Part shown: piece after piece, positions 8,109 to 16,793 of the stretch | Numbering within the stretch: the stretch's first letter is position 1 | Layout of the letters: each line of letters starts with the position of its first letter | Assembly: GCF_029625215.1 (NCBI RefSeq) | Contig: NZ_CP121197.1 | Span: forward strand, 930,001-994,000 | From: Aurantibacillus circumpalustris | GTDB taxonomy: Bacteria; Bacteroidota; Bacteroidia; B-17B0; Aurantibacillaceae | DNA length: 64,000 nucleotides | Direction of reading: 5' to 3' | The notes under the pieces: model-generated | What the model was told of the DNA's origin: nothing | Database searches by the model: none | Seen by the model: only the letters and a program-made list of their open reading frames with translations | Made by a program: the position numbers and the translations under genes

Positions 8109-9551
8109 ATGAATGATATTTTAGTGTATAAAACACTAAGCGATGCTGCTGAAAAATGGCCTGATTTACCGGCTGTTCATGATGAATTTGGGACACTCAG
8201 CTTCAAAGAGCTCTTCATAGAAACCGAAACCTTAAAATTTAAACTTAAAACACTTGGAATTGCGCCCGGAATGGGAGTTGGCGTAATGGCAAGAAATGGC
8301 AGGAATTTTATTAGCGCTATTTTTGCGGTAGTTGGTTGCGGCGCAGTGGTAATGCCTATTTCAAACCAACTTAAAAAAAGCGAACTCGATACTCTTCTTT
8401 CTGAGTCCAAATTAAACGCTATCCTTGATGATAGACACGGCGTTGCCCCTGTTGAAGTTTCCGGCGAAAACATTAAAATGTCAGTAGAATCCTTCCGCTT
8501 TGCATTTACTTCTGTTTCAAAAAAACACATATTTGCACCCCATGTTAAAGATGCTGCGTTTATTCGATTCACTTCCGGCACAACCGGCAAATCGAAAGGC
8601 GTAGTAATTTCCAACAAATCTGCCATTGAACGCGTTGATGCTGCGAACAAGGTATTAAAGCTTGGAACAAACGATACTGTAATATGGGTTTTACCCATCG
8701 CCTATCATTTTGTGGTTTCTATTTTGCTCTATATTCGTTACGGCGCGGCGATAGCCATTGCAAAAAATTTTCTGCCAAAAAACATTATCGACATAACGAA
8801 TGCCCATAACGGCACTCTGCTTTACGCCTCTCCTATGCAAATTCGATTACTCGCTAATAACACCAATACCGATGGAATGCCTAGTCTTAAACGCGTCATT
8901 TCAACCTCTGCAGCTATTTCAACCGATATTTGCATTGCCTATAAAAAACGTTTCGGTATGGACGTCAGTCAAGCATACGGTATTATTGAAATTGGTTTGC
9001 CCTTAATAAATCATGTTAAATCAGAAGAGCATCCGGAAGCTGTAGGCTATGCGTTGCCTGATTATAACGTTGCCATTCTTGATGATAATTACAATCCGTT
9101 GCCTCCGGGTAAGCTGGGGCGACTTGGCATTAATGGTCCGGGCATGTTTGATGCTTATTTATCGCCACCTGTTTTAAGAAAAGATGTTTTAAAAAACGGT
9201 TATTTTTTAACTGCTGACTTTGCCACTATGAGCGCAGATGGCCTTGTTAAAGTAGAAGGCAGAGAAAAATCGGTTATCAATGTTTCGGGAAATAAAGTTT
9301 TTCCCGAAGAGGTAGAAGGCGTTTTAGAAACCATCCCCGAAATAAAACTGGCTCGAATAAGCGGCGCGCCACACCAATTAATGGGTCAAATCATTCAAGC
9401 TGAAGTTATACTGCACGAAGGAAAAACAATTGATGAAGAAGACGTGTTGACTTATTGCAGAAAGCGTTTGTCAACTTACAAAATACCTCAACGCATCAAA
9501 GTCGTAACATCATTGCCAATGACAGGAAGTGGGAAGCTTCAAAGGTATTAA
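8109..9551 (+). CDS. AMP-forming acyl/aryl ligase (ANL superfamily)
   Basis: This 480-residue adenylating enzyme activates a carboxylic acid as acyl-AMP and passes it to a thiol (CoA or a carrier protein). Core motifs are in order: FIRFTSGTTGKSKGVV (A3, phosphate loop), AYGIIEIGLP (A5), YFLTADFA (A7, TGD replaced by TAD), GREKSVINVSGNKVFPEE (A8 hinge) and MTGSGKLQR (A10 with catalytic Lys). It is shorter than most acyl-CoA synthetases (about 500-570 residues). A stand-alone carrier protein and a condensation-type enzyme lie 4 kb downstream, so loading of that carrier is an attractive inference. The carboxylate specificity cannot be read by eye. Its stop abuts the stop of the convergent crtZ gene with no intervening base. 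Confidence 0.85.
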   Translation: MNDILVYKTLSDAAEKWPDLPAVHDEFGTLSFKELFIETETLKFKLKTLGIAPGMGVGVMARNGRNFISAIFAVVGCGAVVMPISNQLKKSELDTLLSESKLNAILDDRHGVAPVEVSGENIKMSVESFRFAFTSVSKKHIFAPHVKDAAFIRFTSGTTGKSKGVVISNKSAIERVDAANKVLKLGTNDTVIWVLPIAYHFVVSILLYIRYGAAIAIAKNFLPKNIIDITNAHNGTLLYASPMQIRLLANNTNTDGMPSLKRVISTSAAISTDICIAYKKRFGMDVSQAYGIIEIGLPLINHVKSEEHPEAVGYALPDYNVAILDDNYNPLPPGKLGRLGINGPGMFDAYLSPPVLRKDVLKNGYFLTADFATMSADGLVKVEGREKSVINVSGNKVFPEEVEGVLETIPEIKLARISGAPHQLMGQIIQAEVILHEGKTIDEEDVLTYCRKRLSTYKIPQRIKVVTSLPMTGSGKLQRY

Positions 9552-9995
9552 TCACTGAAAGTACTTTTTGTTTACAATTAAAAAGCCAAAAGCTTCGCCA
9601 TTCTCTTTATCTAAATGCTTATGATGCATTTTGTGAGCCCTTCTAACAGCTTTAACATATTTGTTGTCTAACTTCCTGAACCATTTTACACGCTGATGCA
9701 CAATAATGTCGTGTACCAAAAAATATGCGGCTCCATATGCGGTCATGCCTGAACCAATCCAAATACTTACAGGGCTTTGGTAAATAACACCTAACATAAT
9801 AAACAACCAACTTGGAATTGCAAAAACAAAAGCAAAAAGATCGTTTTTCTCAAAAAAACCTTTGTGTCCAACATGGTGACTTTTATGCAGTGACCATAAG
9901 AGGCCGTGCATAATATACTTATGCGAGAACCAAGCAACACCTTCCATGCTTAAAAAGGTTAAAATGAAAATTCCAACATACACAACCAACATCAT
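9552..9995 (-). CDS. crtZ: Beta-carotene hydroxylase, CrtZ type
   Basis: This 147-residue membrane di-iron hydroxylase of the fatty-acid hydroxylase superfamily shows the His clusters HKYIMH, HKSHHVGH, HDIIVH and HKMHHKH in CrtZ spacing. CrtZ enzymes hydroxylate the beta rings of carotenoids at C3 (for example to zeaxanthin). Four hydrophobic stretches are seen. It is divergent from the CrtI-like desaturase gene (251-bp intergenic region), supporting a carotenoid role for this pair, although phytoene synthase and cyclase are not in the window. Confidence 0.85.
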   Translation of the reverse strand: MMLVVYVGIFILTFLSMEGVAWFSHKYIMHGLLWSLHKSHHVGHKGFFEKNDLFAFVFAIPSWLFIMLGVIYQSPVSIWIGSGMTAYGAAYFLVHDIIVHQRVKWFRKLDNKYVKAVRRAHKMHHKHLDKENGEAFGFLIVNKKYFQ

Positions 9996-10146
9996 TACAA
10001 AATCATAGTTTTAAGTCTCAAAATTAATAAAATTTAGGCTACTTTTTAAACTAAACATCTTCTAAAACAATACTAATTATAACTTGTTTAAATTACTTTT
10101 TAATCATTAATCGATAAAATAGTCCTTACTGGTTTTAACAAGTTTC

Positions 10147-10173
10147 TTGAACTACTTTTTGTTAGTATGTTTA
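10147..10173 (+). promoter_or_regulatory. Possible promoter of the CrtI-like gene
   Basis: TTG (10147-10149), a 16-bp spacer and TATGTTTA (10166-10173) approximate the Bacteroidota TTG-N17-23-TAnnTTTG promoter, 73 bp before the ATG. The spacer is one short and the last base is off. Confidence 0.3.
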
Positions 10174-10246
10174 AAAGATACGCTATTCATGAAGCATACT
10201 TTCGCTCTTTTTAATAATTTTGGGGGATTAAAATTAAGGCCTATCT

Positions 10247-11722
10247 ATGATTAAAGAAAACGATAAAACCTGCGCCGTTATTGGGTCGGGTGTTTCAGGA
10301 ATTGCCGCAGCAATTAGGATGAGAAACAAAGGCTACCGTGTTGTTGTGTTTGAGGCTAACTCATTTCTTGGTGGTAAACTTTCTTCTGAAACCAACAAAG
10401 GATACCGCTTTGATATGGGGCCTTCTGTTTTCACGTTCCCTGAATATGTGGATGAGCTCTTTATTCTTTCTGGAAAAAACCCAAGAGATTACTTTAATTA
10501 TGATCGATTGGACCCTGTGTTTCGTTATTTTTTTGAAGACGGAACGTCGCTGGAAAGTTTTGACGGAAAAGAAAAATACGCATCCGAATTAGCGCCAAAA
10601 ACTAAGGATACTAAAGAGGCTATTTTAAACTATCTTGATAAAACAGAAAAGATGTATGACTTAACCGCCGAGGTTTTTCTGCATAATTCCTTACATAAAT
10701 TCAAAAACTATTTTACAAAAGCTGTAGCAAAAGGCTTACTTAATTTTGGAAAGATTGGCGCTTTTGATACTATGAACGGTGCAAATGAAAAAGCATTTAA
10801 AGACAAGCGCCTTGTTCAAATCTTTAACCGCTATTCCACCTACAATGGCTCAAGCCCTTATCTTGCGCCAGCTACACTTAATGTTATTCCTCACGTTGAA
10901 ATTGTAAAAGGCGCTTATTACCCTCATGGCGGCATGCATAGTATTACCAAGTCACTTGTTCAACTAGCAAAAGAAATAGGTGTTGTTTTTAAATTTAATT
11001 CTCCTGTAAGAGAGATTGTGGTTGAAAACAATTTAACAAAAGGAATAAAAACAGACAATGGCTTTGAGGGCTTTGATGTGGTAATAAGCAACATGGATGT
11101 TTATAACACTTACCACAAGCTATTACCTTCTTGTAAAAAACCAGAAAAATTACTTAACCAGCCTAAGTCCAGCTCTGGCATTATTTTTTATTGGGGAATA
11201 AAACGTCGTTTTGACGAGTTAAGCCTTCACAATATTTTATTCAGCGAAAATTATCGTGAAGAATTTGAAACAATTTTTACAAAAAACAGCATTTACAAAG
11301 ACCCTAGCATATACATCAACATAACCTCAAAACACTCTCCTGGCGATGCTCCCGAGGGTTGTGAAAACTGGTTTACCTTTATTAACGTAACAAATAATCA
11401 AGGACAAGACTGGGACAAATTTGTAAATGAGTCTCGTGAACACGTTATCAATAAAATAAATCGCATTTTAAAAACCGACATCCGCAAGCTCATTGAGTGT
11501 GAAATGGTTTTTGATCCACGGGTTATCGAAAGTCGCACCTCCAGTGCATTTGGAGCAATCTATGGCAATAGCTCTAATAATAAGTTTTCTGCATTTTTAA
11601 GACATCCTAATTTTTCAAAAAAAATAAAGAACCTCTATTTCTGTGGCGGAAGCGTTCATCCAGGGCCAAGCATACCTTTGTGTTTGCTTTCTGCTAAAAT
11701 TACAACAAGTCTAATAAAATAA
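10247..11722 (+). CDS. CrtI/CrtD-like FAD-dependent carotenoid desaturase
   Basis: This 491-residue protein has the N-terminal dinucleotide-binding motif VIGSGVSGIAAAIRMRNKGY, then LGGKLSS and FDMGPSVFTFP, which are typical of the phytoene-desaturase family. The C-terminal FAD motif reads NLYFCGGSVHPGPSIPLCLL. The GGSVHPG...PLCLLSAKI ending is the version I associate with Bacteroidota second-copy desaturases (CrtD-like, acting on 1-hydroxycarotenoids) rather than with primary CrtI, but this is family memory, not proof. The divergent neighbour is crtZ. Either carotenoid tailoring or a dedicated oxidation of the nearby pathway's product is possible. Confidence 0.8.
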   Translation: MIKENDKTCAVIGSGVSGIAAAIRMRNKGYRVVVFEANSFLGGKLSSETNKGYRFDMGPSVFTFPEYVDELFILSGKNPRDYFNYDRLDPVFRYFFEDGTSLESFDGKEKYASELAPKTKDTKEAILNYLDKTEKMYDLTAEVFLHNSLHKFKNYFTKAVAKGLLNFGKIGAFDTMNGANEKAFKDKRLVQIFNRYSTYNGSSPYLAPATLNVIPHVEIVKGAYYPHGGMHSITKSLVQLAKEIGVVFKFNSPVREIVVENNLTKGIKTDNGFEGFDVVISNMDVYNTYHKLLPSCKKPEKLLNQPKSSSGIIFYWGIKRRFDELSLHNILFSENYREEFETIFTKNSIYKDPSIYINITSKHSPGDAPEGCENWFTFINVTNNQGQDWDKFVNESREHVINKINRILKTDIRKLIECEMVFDPRVIESRTSSAFGAIYGNSSNNKFSAFLRHPNFSKKIKNLYFCGGSVHPGPSIPLCLLSAKITTSLIK

Positions 11723-11797
11723 ACAATAGCTTTGATTCTTAGCGATATCAACCACTTCTAATTTAGCATTCGCTCATTAGATGCCCCTTTATTTTTA

Positions 11798-11805
11798 TAT
11801 ATTTG
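11798..11805 (+). promoter_or_regulatory. -7 box of the ABC-exporter operon
   Basis: TATATTTG matches TAnnTTTG and lies 16 bp upstream of the ATG at 11822, implying a leader of about 10 nt. No clear -33 TTG is seen. Confidence 0.4.
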
Positions 11806-11821
11806 CTGCCTCAAATACGGT

Positions 11822-12574
11822 ATGAGTAACACACCAATTGTTGAAATAGATACACTCACCAAAACCTTTAAAGGCTCTTTAGAAGCTGCGGTGAAAGGCG
11901 TATCTTTTACCATAAATAAAAACGAAGTGTTTGGATTGTTAGGTCCTAATGGAGCTGGTAAAACAACTATCATTTCCATTTTATGCGGACTTTATTCTCC
12001 TACAAGCGGTAATGTTAAGATTGATGGCATGAGTTTGGATAAAAATCAAGCAGAGATCAAACAAATTATTGGTGTAGTGCCACAAGACATAGCGCTTTAT
12101 CCTACTCTTACGGCAAAAGAAAATCTTGACTTTTACGGTGCCATGTATGGTTTATCAGGCAATAATCTCAAAGAAAAAATAAACATCTGGTTAGAAAAGC
12201 TCGGATTAACGCAAGCTGCGAACAGAAAAATAGAAACCTTTTCAGGAGGAATGAAAAGGCGTGTTAATTTAATTGCAAGTATTTTACACGAACCTAAAAT
12301 ATTATTCTTGGATGAACCCACTGTAGGTGTTGATGTTCAATCTAGAAATGTGATCATTGAACACTTAAAAGAGTTAAACAAACAAGGTACCACAATTGTA
12401 TATACTTCGCACCACTTAGATGAAGCCCAATATTTTTGCACACAAATTGCAATTATCGATTACGGGAAAATATTAACGCACGGTTCCCCTTCAGAACTTG
12501 TTCAAAATACTCCCGGTTGCACAGACCTGGAAGACGTTTTTTTAAGTTTAACTAAACGCAAGCTCAGAGACTAA
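11822..12574 (+). CDS. ABC-2 type exporter, ATP-binding subunit
   Basis: This 250-residue nucleotide-binding subunit powers export of an unknown substrate across the inner membrane. Walker A is GPNGAGKTT, the Q-loop is in GVVPQDIALYPTLTAKEN, the signature is FSGGMKRR, and Walker B with D-loop is ILFLDEPTVGVD. It is the first gene of a five-gene run (ATPase, permease, carrier protein, condensation enzyme, FAD oxidoreductase). Its stop overlaps the permease start (TAATG). Drug/lipid exporter subfamilies (CcmA/YadG-like) look most similar. Because the partner genes are biosynthetic, the substrate is probably the pathway product. Confidence 0.9.
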   Translation: MSNTPIVEIDTLTKTFKGSLEAAVKGVSFTINKNEVFGLLGPNGAGKTTIISILCGLYSPTSGNVKIDGMSLDKNQAEIKQIIGVVPQDIALYPTLTAKENLDFYGAMYGLSGNNLKEKINIWLEKLGLTQAANRKIETFSGGMKRRVNLIASILHEPKILFLDEPTVGVDVQSRNVIIEHLKELNKQGTTIVYTSHHLDEAQYFCTQIAIIDYGKILTHGSPSELVQNTPGCTDLEDVFLSLTKRKLRD

Positions 12575-13863
12575 TGAGATATAAGATTTGGGCCGCCATA
12601 AAAAAAGAGATTCTTATCCTGATAAGAGATAGAATCGGCTTGTCTATTTTGTTTCTTATGCCCATGATCTTGATTTTCGTTATGACGCTTATTCAAGATT
12701 CTGCATTTAAAAGCATTAATGAAAAAGGTATTCCGATTGTGCTTTTAGATAATGATCGCGATAGCTTAGGAATATACATAAAGAAAGGGTTACAAAGTTC
12801 TTCATTGTGTTCTTTGCATGACTCTATTGACGGCTTGCCGGCAACGGCCGAGTTAATTAAAAGATCTGTTTCAGAAGGAAAGTTTATTATTGGTATTGTA
12901 ATCCCAAAAGGTGCTACAGAAGCTATAAGAAAAAATGTAAGCTCCCTTGTGAGTGAAGCTCTAGCGACAGATCCTCCTAAAAACATTAAAGTCTCAACAG
13001 ATTCTGTAAATGTGCTTATCTACATTGATCCTGTTTCAAAAAAATCCTTTATTTCTTCAGTCACCAGTAACTTACATGAATTTATTTCCGTTGTAAAAAC
13101 GCAGATAATGTTTCAAACTTTTTCTGAACAAATTCGTGAAGTAATGCCTGACAACACAAACGCTCCTAAGAACATTTATTCTAAATCACAAATTATTAAT
13201 TACAAAGAGATTTACGCCTCTAATCTTATTGGCGAAATGCTGCCAAACGCTGTACAACATAATGTTCCTGCTTGGACAATTTTTTCAATGTTTTTTATTG
13301 TGATTCCCCTTGCGGGAAGCATCATGAAGGAGAAAAAAGAGGGAAGTTCTTTCCGCATTCGTACAATGCCAAGTAGTTATTTGATATTGGTGCTTGGTAA
13401 AATTATTGTTTACGTCTTTGTTTGTTTAATTCAGTTTCTGCTTATGCTGTCGGTTGGTTTGTACATTTTACCTTTGGTTGGCCTACCTGTGTTACAGTTA
13501 GGAAATAGTTACGCAGCCATTGCGCTTCTGGCGCTCGCAACTTCTTTTGCTGCCACGGGTTATGGCGTAATGGTAGGAACGCTTGCATCAAGTGAACAGC
13601 AGGGCGCTATTCTTGGTGCGCTTTCCATTTTACTTTTATCTGCGCTTGGCGGCGTTTGGGTGCCAACCTATGTCATGCCTGAAATAATGCGTCATATTAG
13701 TGTTCTATCGCCTTTAAACTGGTCGCTTGAAGGGTTTTACGCTTTGTTTTTAAGAGGATCTAATATGGCGGGTATTCTCATTCCCGCTCTAAAATTATTT
13801 CTATTTTTTATCTTTACCATGGGGCTTGCCTCAATAATTAATCGCGTTAAGCATAAAATATAG
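12574..13863 (+). CDS. ABC-2 type exporter, permease subunit
   Basis: This 429-residue permease has one N-terminal membrane helix (about residues 20-40), a large extracytoplasmic domain (about 45-225) and five or six C-terminal helices, the topology of the ABC-2 family. PMPSSY/RTMPSSYLILVLGK after the second helix is the conserved cytoplasmic coupling region. It begins on the overlapping TAATG with the ATPase gene and ends 7 bp before the carrier-protein gene. Products of such permeases include lipids, polyketides and drugs; the substrate here is unknown. Confidence 0.87.
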   Translation: MRYKIWAAIKKEILILIRDRIGLSILFLMPMILIFVMTLIQDSAFKSINEKGIPIVLLDNDRDSLGIYIKKGLQSSSLCSLHDSIDGLPATAELIKRSVSEGKFIIGIVIPKGATEAIRKNVSSLVSEALATDPPKNIKVSTDSVNVLIYIDPVSKKSFISSVTSNLHEFISVVKTQIMFQTFSEQIREVMPDNTNAPKNIYSKSQIINYKEIYASNLIGEMLPNAVQHNVPAWTIFSMFFIVIPLAGSIMKEKKEGSSFRIRTMPSSYLILVLGKIIVYVFVCLIQFLLMLSVGLYILPLVGLPVLQLGNSYAAIALLALATSFAATGYGVMVGTLASSEQQGAILGALSILLLSALGGVWVPTYVMPEIMRHISVLSPLNWSLEGFYALFLRGSNMAGILIPALKLFLFFIFTMGLASIINRVKHKI

Positions 13864-13870
13864 CCCCTTT

Positions 13871-14125
13871 ATGGATACACCATTAATAGAAGCCGACTTA
13901 ATTCGCTTTTTAGAAAATAATATTTTATCTGAAGGCCAAAAACTATCAGCTGACAAAATATTACGCGATGTCGGGATCGACTCTTTTTCAATTGTAGAAA
14001 TACTTCTGTTTATTGAGCGAAAATATGGCTTTGTGATACCCGACGAGAAATTAATGCCAGAACATTTTAAAACAGTTCATACCATTGCCCTTCTTGTAAA
14101 AGAAATTAGCGAAAAAGGCAATTAA
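13871..14125 (+). CDS. Stand-alone acyl/peptidyl carrier protein
   Basis: This 84-residue four-helix carrier carries the phosphopantetheine attachment site in VGIDSFSIVEILLF, with Ser38 following the invariant Asp. Acidic helix II residues fit the ACP fold. It is not the fatty-acid synthase ACP: it lies between an exporter permease (7-bp gap) and a condensation-type enzyme (5-bp gap) and has no fab genes nearby. It probably holds the acyl or aminoacyl intermediate loaded by the AMP ligase at 8109-9551. A cognate phosphopantetheinyl transferase is not in the window. Confidence 0.88.
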   Translation: MDTPLIEADLIRFLENNILSEGQKLSADKILRDVGIDSFSIVEILLFIERKYGFVIPDEKLMPEHFKTVHTIALLVKEISEKGN

Positions 14126-14130
14126 ATTTA

Positions 14131-15441
14131 ATGATGCCAAAATTTACATTTCCAAAAAAAGTCTATTTAAGCGGTCCTGATTGTTTTTACCTAGTGCTGG
14201 AAGCCAATGCTCAAAAACACCAAACCGGAAACAATGTTGTTCGCATGGTTTTACACTTTGAAGACGATGTGAAAGCAAAACAACTTATTGAAAATGCACA
14301 CCAATCACCGCTTGTTCACTGGCTCTGTAACATTACTTTACAAAAAGGATTTTTATTTTTTAAACCTTACTGGAAGTATGCGGACGCAGGAAATAAATTA
14401 AAAATTACTGAACATGTCTTTGGTAACGACCATGGTATTCCTTCAGAAATATTAAATCGAAACATTCCACTTCAAAATTCTTGTCTGCTTGAATTTGATC
14501 TAATTAAATACACTTCAAATAAAACAACGCTTATTATTTCTTGGAATCATATTCTTATGGACGGAAGAGGTTCAGGCTTATTTATTAGGCATTTAGACAA
14601 TCCTTCCGTTGTCGACGAAAAAACATTCCCGCGATTTTTTCCTTCAAGCGAAAAAAAAATCTCTTTGTTCAAATACATCAAAAACATGTATGAGGTAAAG
14701 GCTTTTATAGAAAAATCTTCGCAAGCGCCTATTGCTACTGTGGCCTCAGAAGTAAAACCAACAAACAAAACGTTTAAACTAAAAACCTTTGCTTTCAGCA
14801 CGGCCGAAACAGAAACAATAACTAATAATGCTTTAAATAACGGCGCTAAGTTTGGAGCAAATGCTTTTTTAATGGCCTGTTGTGCGCAAGCTGTGAACAC
14901 AATAAATAACAAAAATAACAAAAAAGATACTATCTGGCTACCCGCTCCATACGACGGGAGGAAGCGCGGAGCGCAGGGACCAATTATTAGCAATTGTATT
15001 TTCTTTTTGTTTTACCGAATTTCTCCCAACGATTTAACAAGCATAAAACAAACAGTTGCCTGTATCAACAAACAAATGGCCGAACAACTTAAAATAGACA
15101 TGCCTAAAAAATACAACATGCTATTAAATATGATGCGGCATATACCTTTAAAAATTAACAGCTTTTTAACCATGCGTTCATCAAAAGGTGTTGTGGCTAG
15201 TTTTTTATTTTCATCGGCAGGAGACAGTTTTCGTGACATGTCTGGCTTACTTAACGACACTATTTCTGAAATCAACATTATTCCACCATTTACTTATCCT
15301 CCCGGGTTGACATTTTCTTTTTTACGACAAAACAATTTGCTTAAAATGAACTTACTTTATTGTGAAAACAATTTTAATACAGATGAACTATCTTTACTTG
15401 AGTCTAGTGTACAAAATAATCTTCTTCAAAATTACTCGTGA
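14131..15441 (+). CDS. Condensation-domain/CAT-like acyltransferase
   Basis: This 436-residue protein resembles the CoA-dependent acyltransferase superfamily (NRPS condensation domains, WES/DGAT, PapA). The active-site segment is WNHILMDGRG, with catalytic His140 and structural Asp144-Gly145. The first His of the usual HHxxxDG is Asn here. A later APYDGRKRG and NCIFFLFYRI region resembles the DFGWG-side half of the fold, but no exact DFGWG is visible. No membrane helix is apparent. Placed directly after a carrier protein, it is likely to join the carrier-bound acyl group to an amine or alcohol acceptor. Donor and acceptor are unknown. The stop overlaps the next gene's GTG start by four bases. 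Confidence 0.75.
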   Translation: MMPKFTFPKKVYLSGPDCFYLVLEANAQKHQTGNNVVRMVLHFEDDVKAKQLIENAHQSPLVHWLCNITLQKGFLFFKPYWKYADAGNKLKITEHVFGNDHGIPSEILNRNIPLQNSCLLEFDLIKYTSNKTTLIISWNHILMDGRGSGLFIRHLDNPSVVDEKTFPRFFPSSEKKISLFKYIKNMYEVKAFIEKSSQAPIATVASEVKPTNKTFKLKTFAFSTAETETITNNALNNGAKFGANAFLMACCAQAVNTINNKNNKKDTIWLPAPYDGRKRGAQGPIISNCIFFLFYRISPNDLTSIKQTVACINKQMAEQLKIDMPKKYNMLLNMMRHIPLKINSFLTMRSSKGVVASFLFSSAGDSFRDMSGLLNDTISEINIIPPFTYPPGLTFSFLRQNNLLKMNLLYCENNFNTDELSLLESSVQNNLLQNYS

Positions 15442-16691
15442 TTAATGTTAGCACAGATATTTTAATTGTTGGCGGCGGATCGGCGGGAATTGCCGCCGCG
15501 GTTTCTGCTGCTGAGGAGGGTTACGGTGTTTGTCTCATAGAACGTAACGATTATCTTGGAGGAAAAGCAACCGCCGCAGAGGTAGGAACTATTTGCGGAT
15601 TATATAAATTTAGCAAAAATGAAAAAACAGAATTTGTAACGGGTGGTTTTGCAAAAGAATTCGCTCTTAAATTAGCTCAATTATCAAATACATCACCACT
15701 TAACAATGTTCACGGACTTCATTACTTGCCTTATGACATAGAAAAATACAAAAGCCTTTCGATTAAATTTATCGAAAATCATAAAGTCAATGTTTATTTT
15801 AATTCGGACATAATAAGCGCACAGACAAACAATAAAACTATCATGGTCGTTGTGATTAAAACCATTGATAAGGAAATACATATCTCCTGTAAATCAGTAA
15901 TAGACTGCTCTGGAAACAGTCATATCAGTCAACTAACGCATTCCCCTCTCATTACTAGTGATAATTACCAGGCGGCCGCACAAGTTTTTACATTAGAAGG
16001 AATAAATCCTATATCTGAATTAGCCTTAGGGCTTCTGTTAATTAAAGAAATTAAAAAAGCGGTAGTCAACAATACGCTAACAAGCGATTATGAAAAACTT
16101 TACCTCGTTCAAGGTTCCATAAAAAACAACAAGGCAAGTTTTAAACTAGCCGTTCCTGCAACGGTAACAGAGCAAGAATTGAACTCAAGTTTCTTGCGAG
16201 ATGTTGCCGTCGAAATGATCTCCTGTTTGGTAAATTATTTAAATACTCATGTTGATTTCTTTAAAAACTCTAAATTATTTAGTATCGCTCCGGAAACCGG
16301 AATTCGCACGGGAGTTCGACCTATAGGAAAATACATTTTAAGCGAAAACGATGTACTTACATGTAAAAAATTTGAATCAGGAATTGCCAATGGAGCCTGG
16401 CCTATTGAAGAATGGGGTCAGAATAAACAGGTTAAGATGCGTTACTTTAATGAAAATGATTTTTACCAAATACCGGCAGATTGTTTGAAGTCTATTGAAA
16501 TCACTAATCTCTTCTTTGCTGGAAGGAATATTTCCGCAGACGATGGAGCAATTGCAAGCGCTCGTGTTATGGGCATCTGTTTTCAGACAGGCTACGCGGC
16601 TGGCAAACTAGCAGCAAATTTTATTTCAGGAAACGCTGAAATAAAAACGATAGCGTCTATCCGAGAAAAACAGGTCGTAATTGCGCGCTAA
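15438..16691 (+). CDS. FAD-dependent oxidoreductase (FAD_oxidored family)
   Basis: The gene starts at GTG inside GTGA, overlapping the preceding stop; no ATG in frame gives the conserved N-terminus. The 417-residue protein has the FAD motif ILIVGGGSAGIAAAVSAAEE, then ERNDYLGGKATAAEVG and ICGLY. The closing motif is FFAGRNISADDGAIASARVM with GYAAGKLAA. The family oxidises or reduces diverse small molecules. As the last gene of the run it is a plausible tailoring enzyme for the carrier-bound or released product. No membrane segment or signal peptide is seen. Confidence 0.82.
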   Translation: MINVSTDILIVGGGSAGIAAAVSAAEEGYGVCLIERNDYLGGKATAAEVGTICGLYKFSKNEKTEFVTGGFAKEFALKLAQLSNTSPLNNVHGLHYLPYDIEKYKSLSIKFIENHKVNVYFNSDIISAQTNNKTIMVVVIKTIDKEIHISCKSVIDCSGNSHISQLTHSPLITSDNYQAAAQVFTLEGINPISELALGLLLIKEIKKAVVNNTLTSDYEKLYLVQGSIKNNKASFKLAVPATVTEQELNSSFLRDVAVEMISCLVNYLNTHVDFFKNSKLFSIAPETGIRTGVRPIGKYILSENDVLTCKKFESGIANGAWPIEEWGQNKQVKMRYFNENDFYQIPADCLKSIEITNLFFAGRNISADDGAIASARVMGICFQTGYAAGKLAANFISGNAEIKTIASIREKQVVIAR

Positions 16692-16793
16692 AATTAAGCA
16701 GCTTTATTAAAACCCTTTTGTTTAGAAGATTTTGCATGGCCTTTAACCAGCGTTATACAACTTGTTACATTTAGTTTTTGTAGATTAATTAAA

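Noticed and set aside
8109-16691. Flexirubin or aryl-polyene cluster
   Set aside because: Ligase, carrier and exporter fit, but no ketosynthase, dehydratase or ketoreductase is present anywhere in the region.
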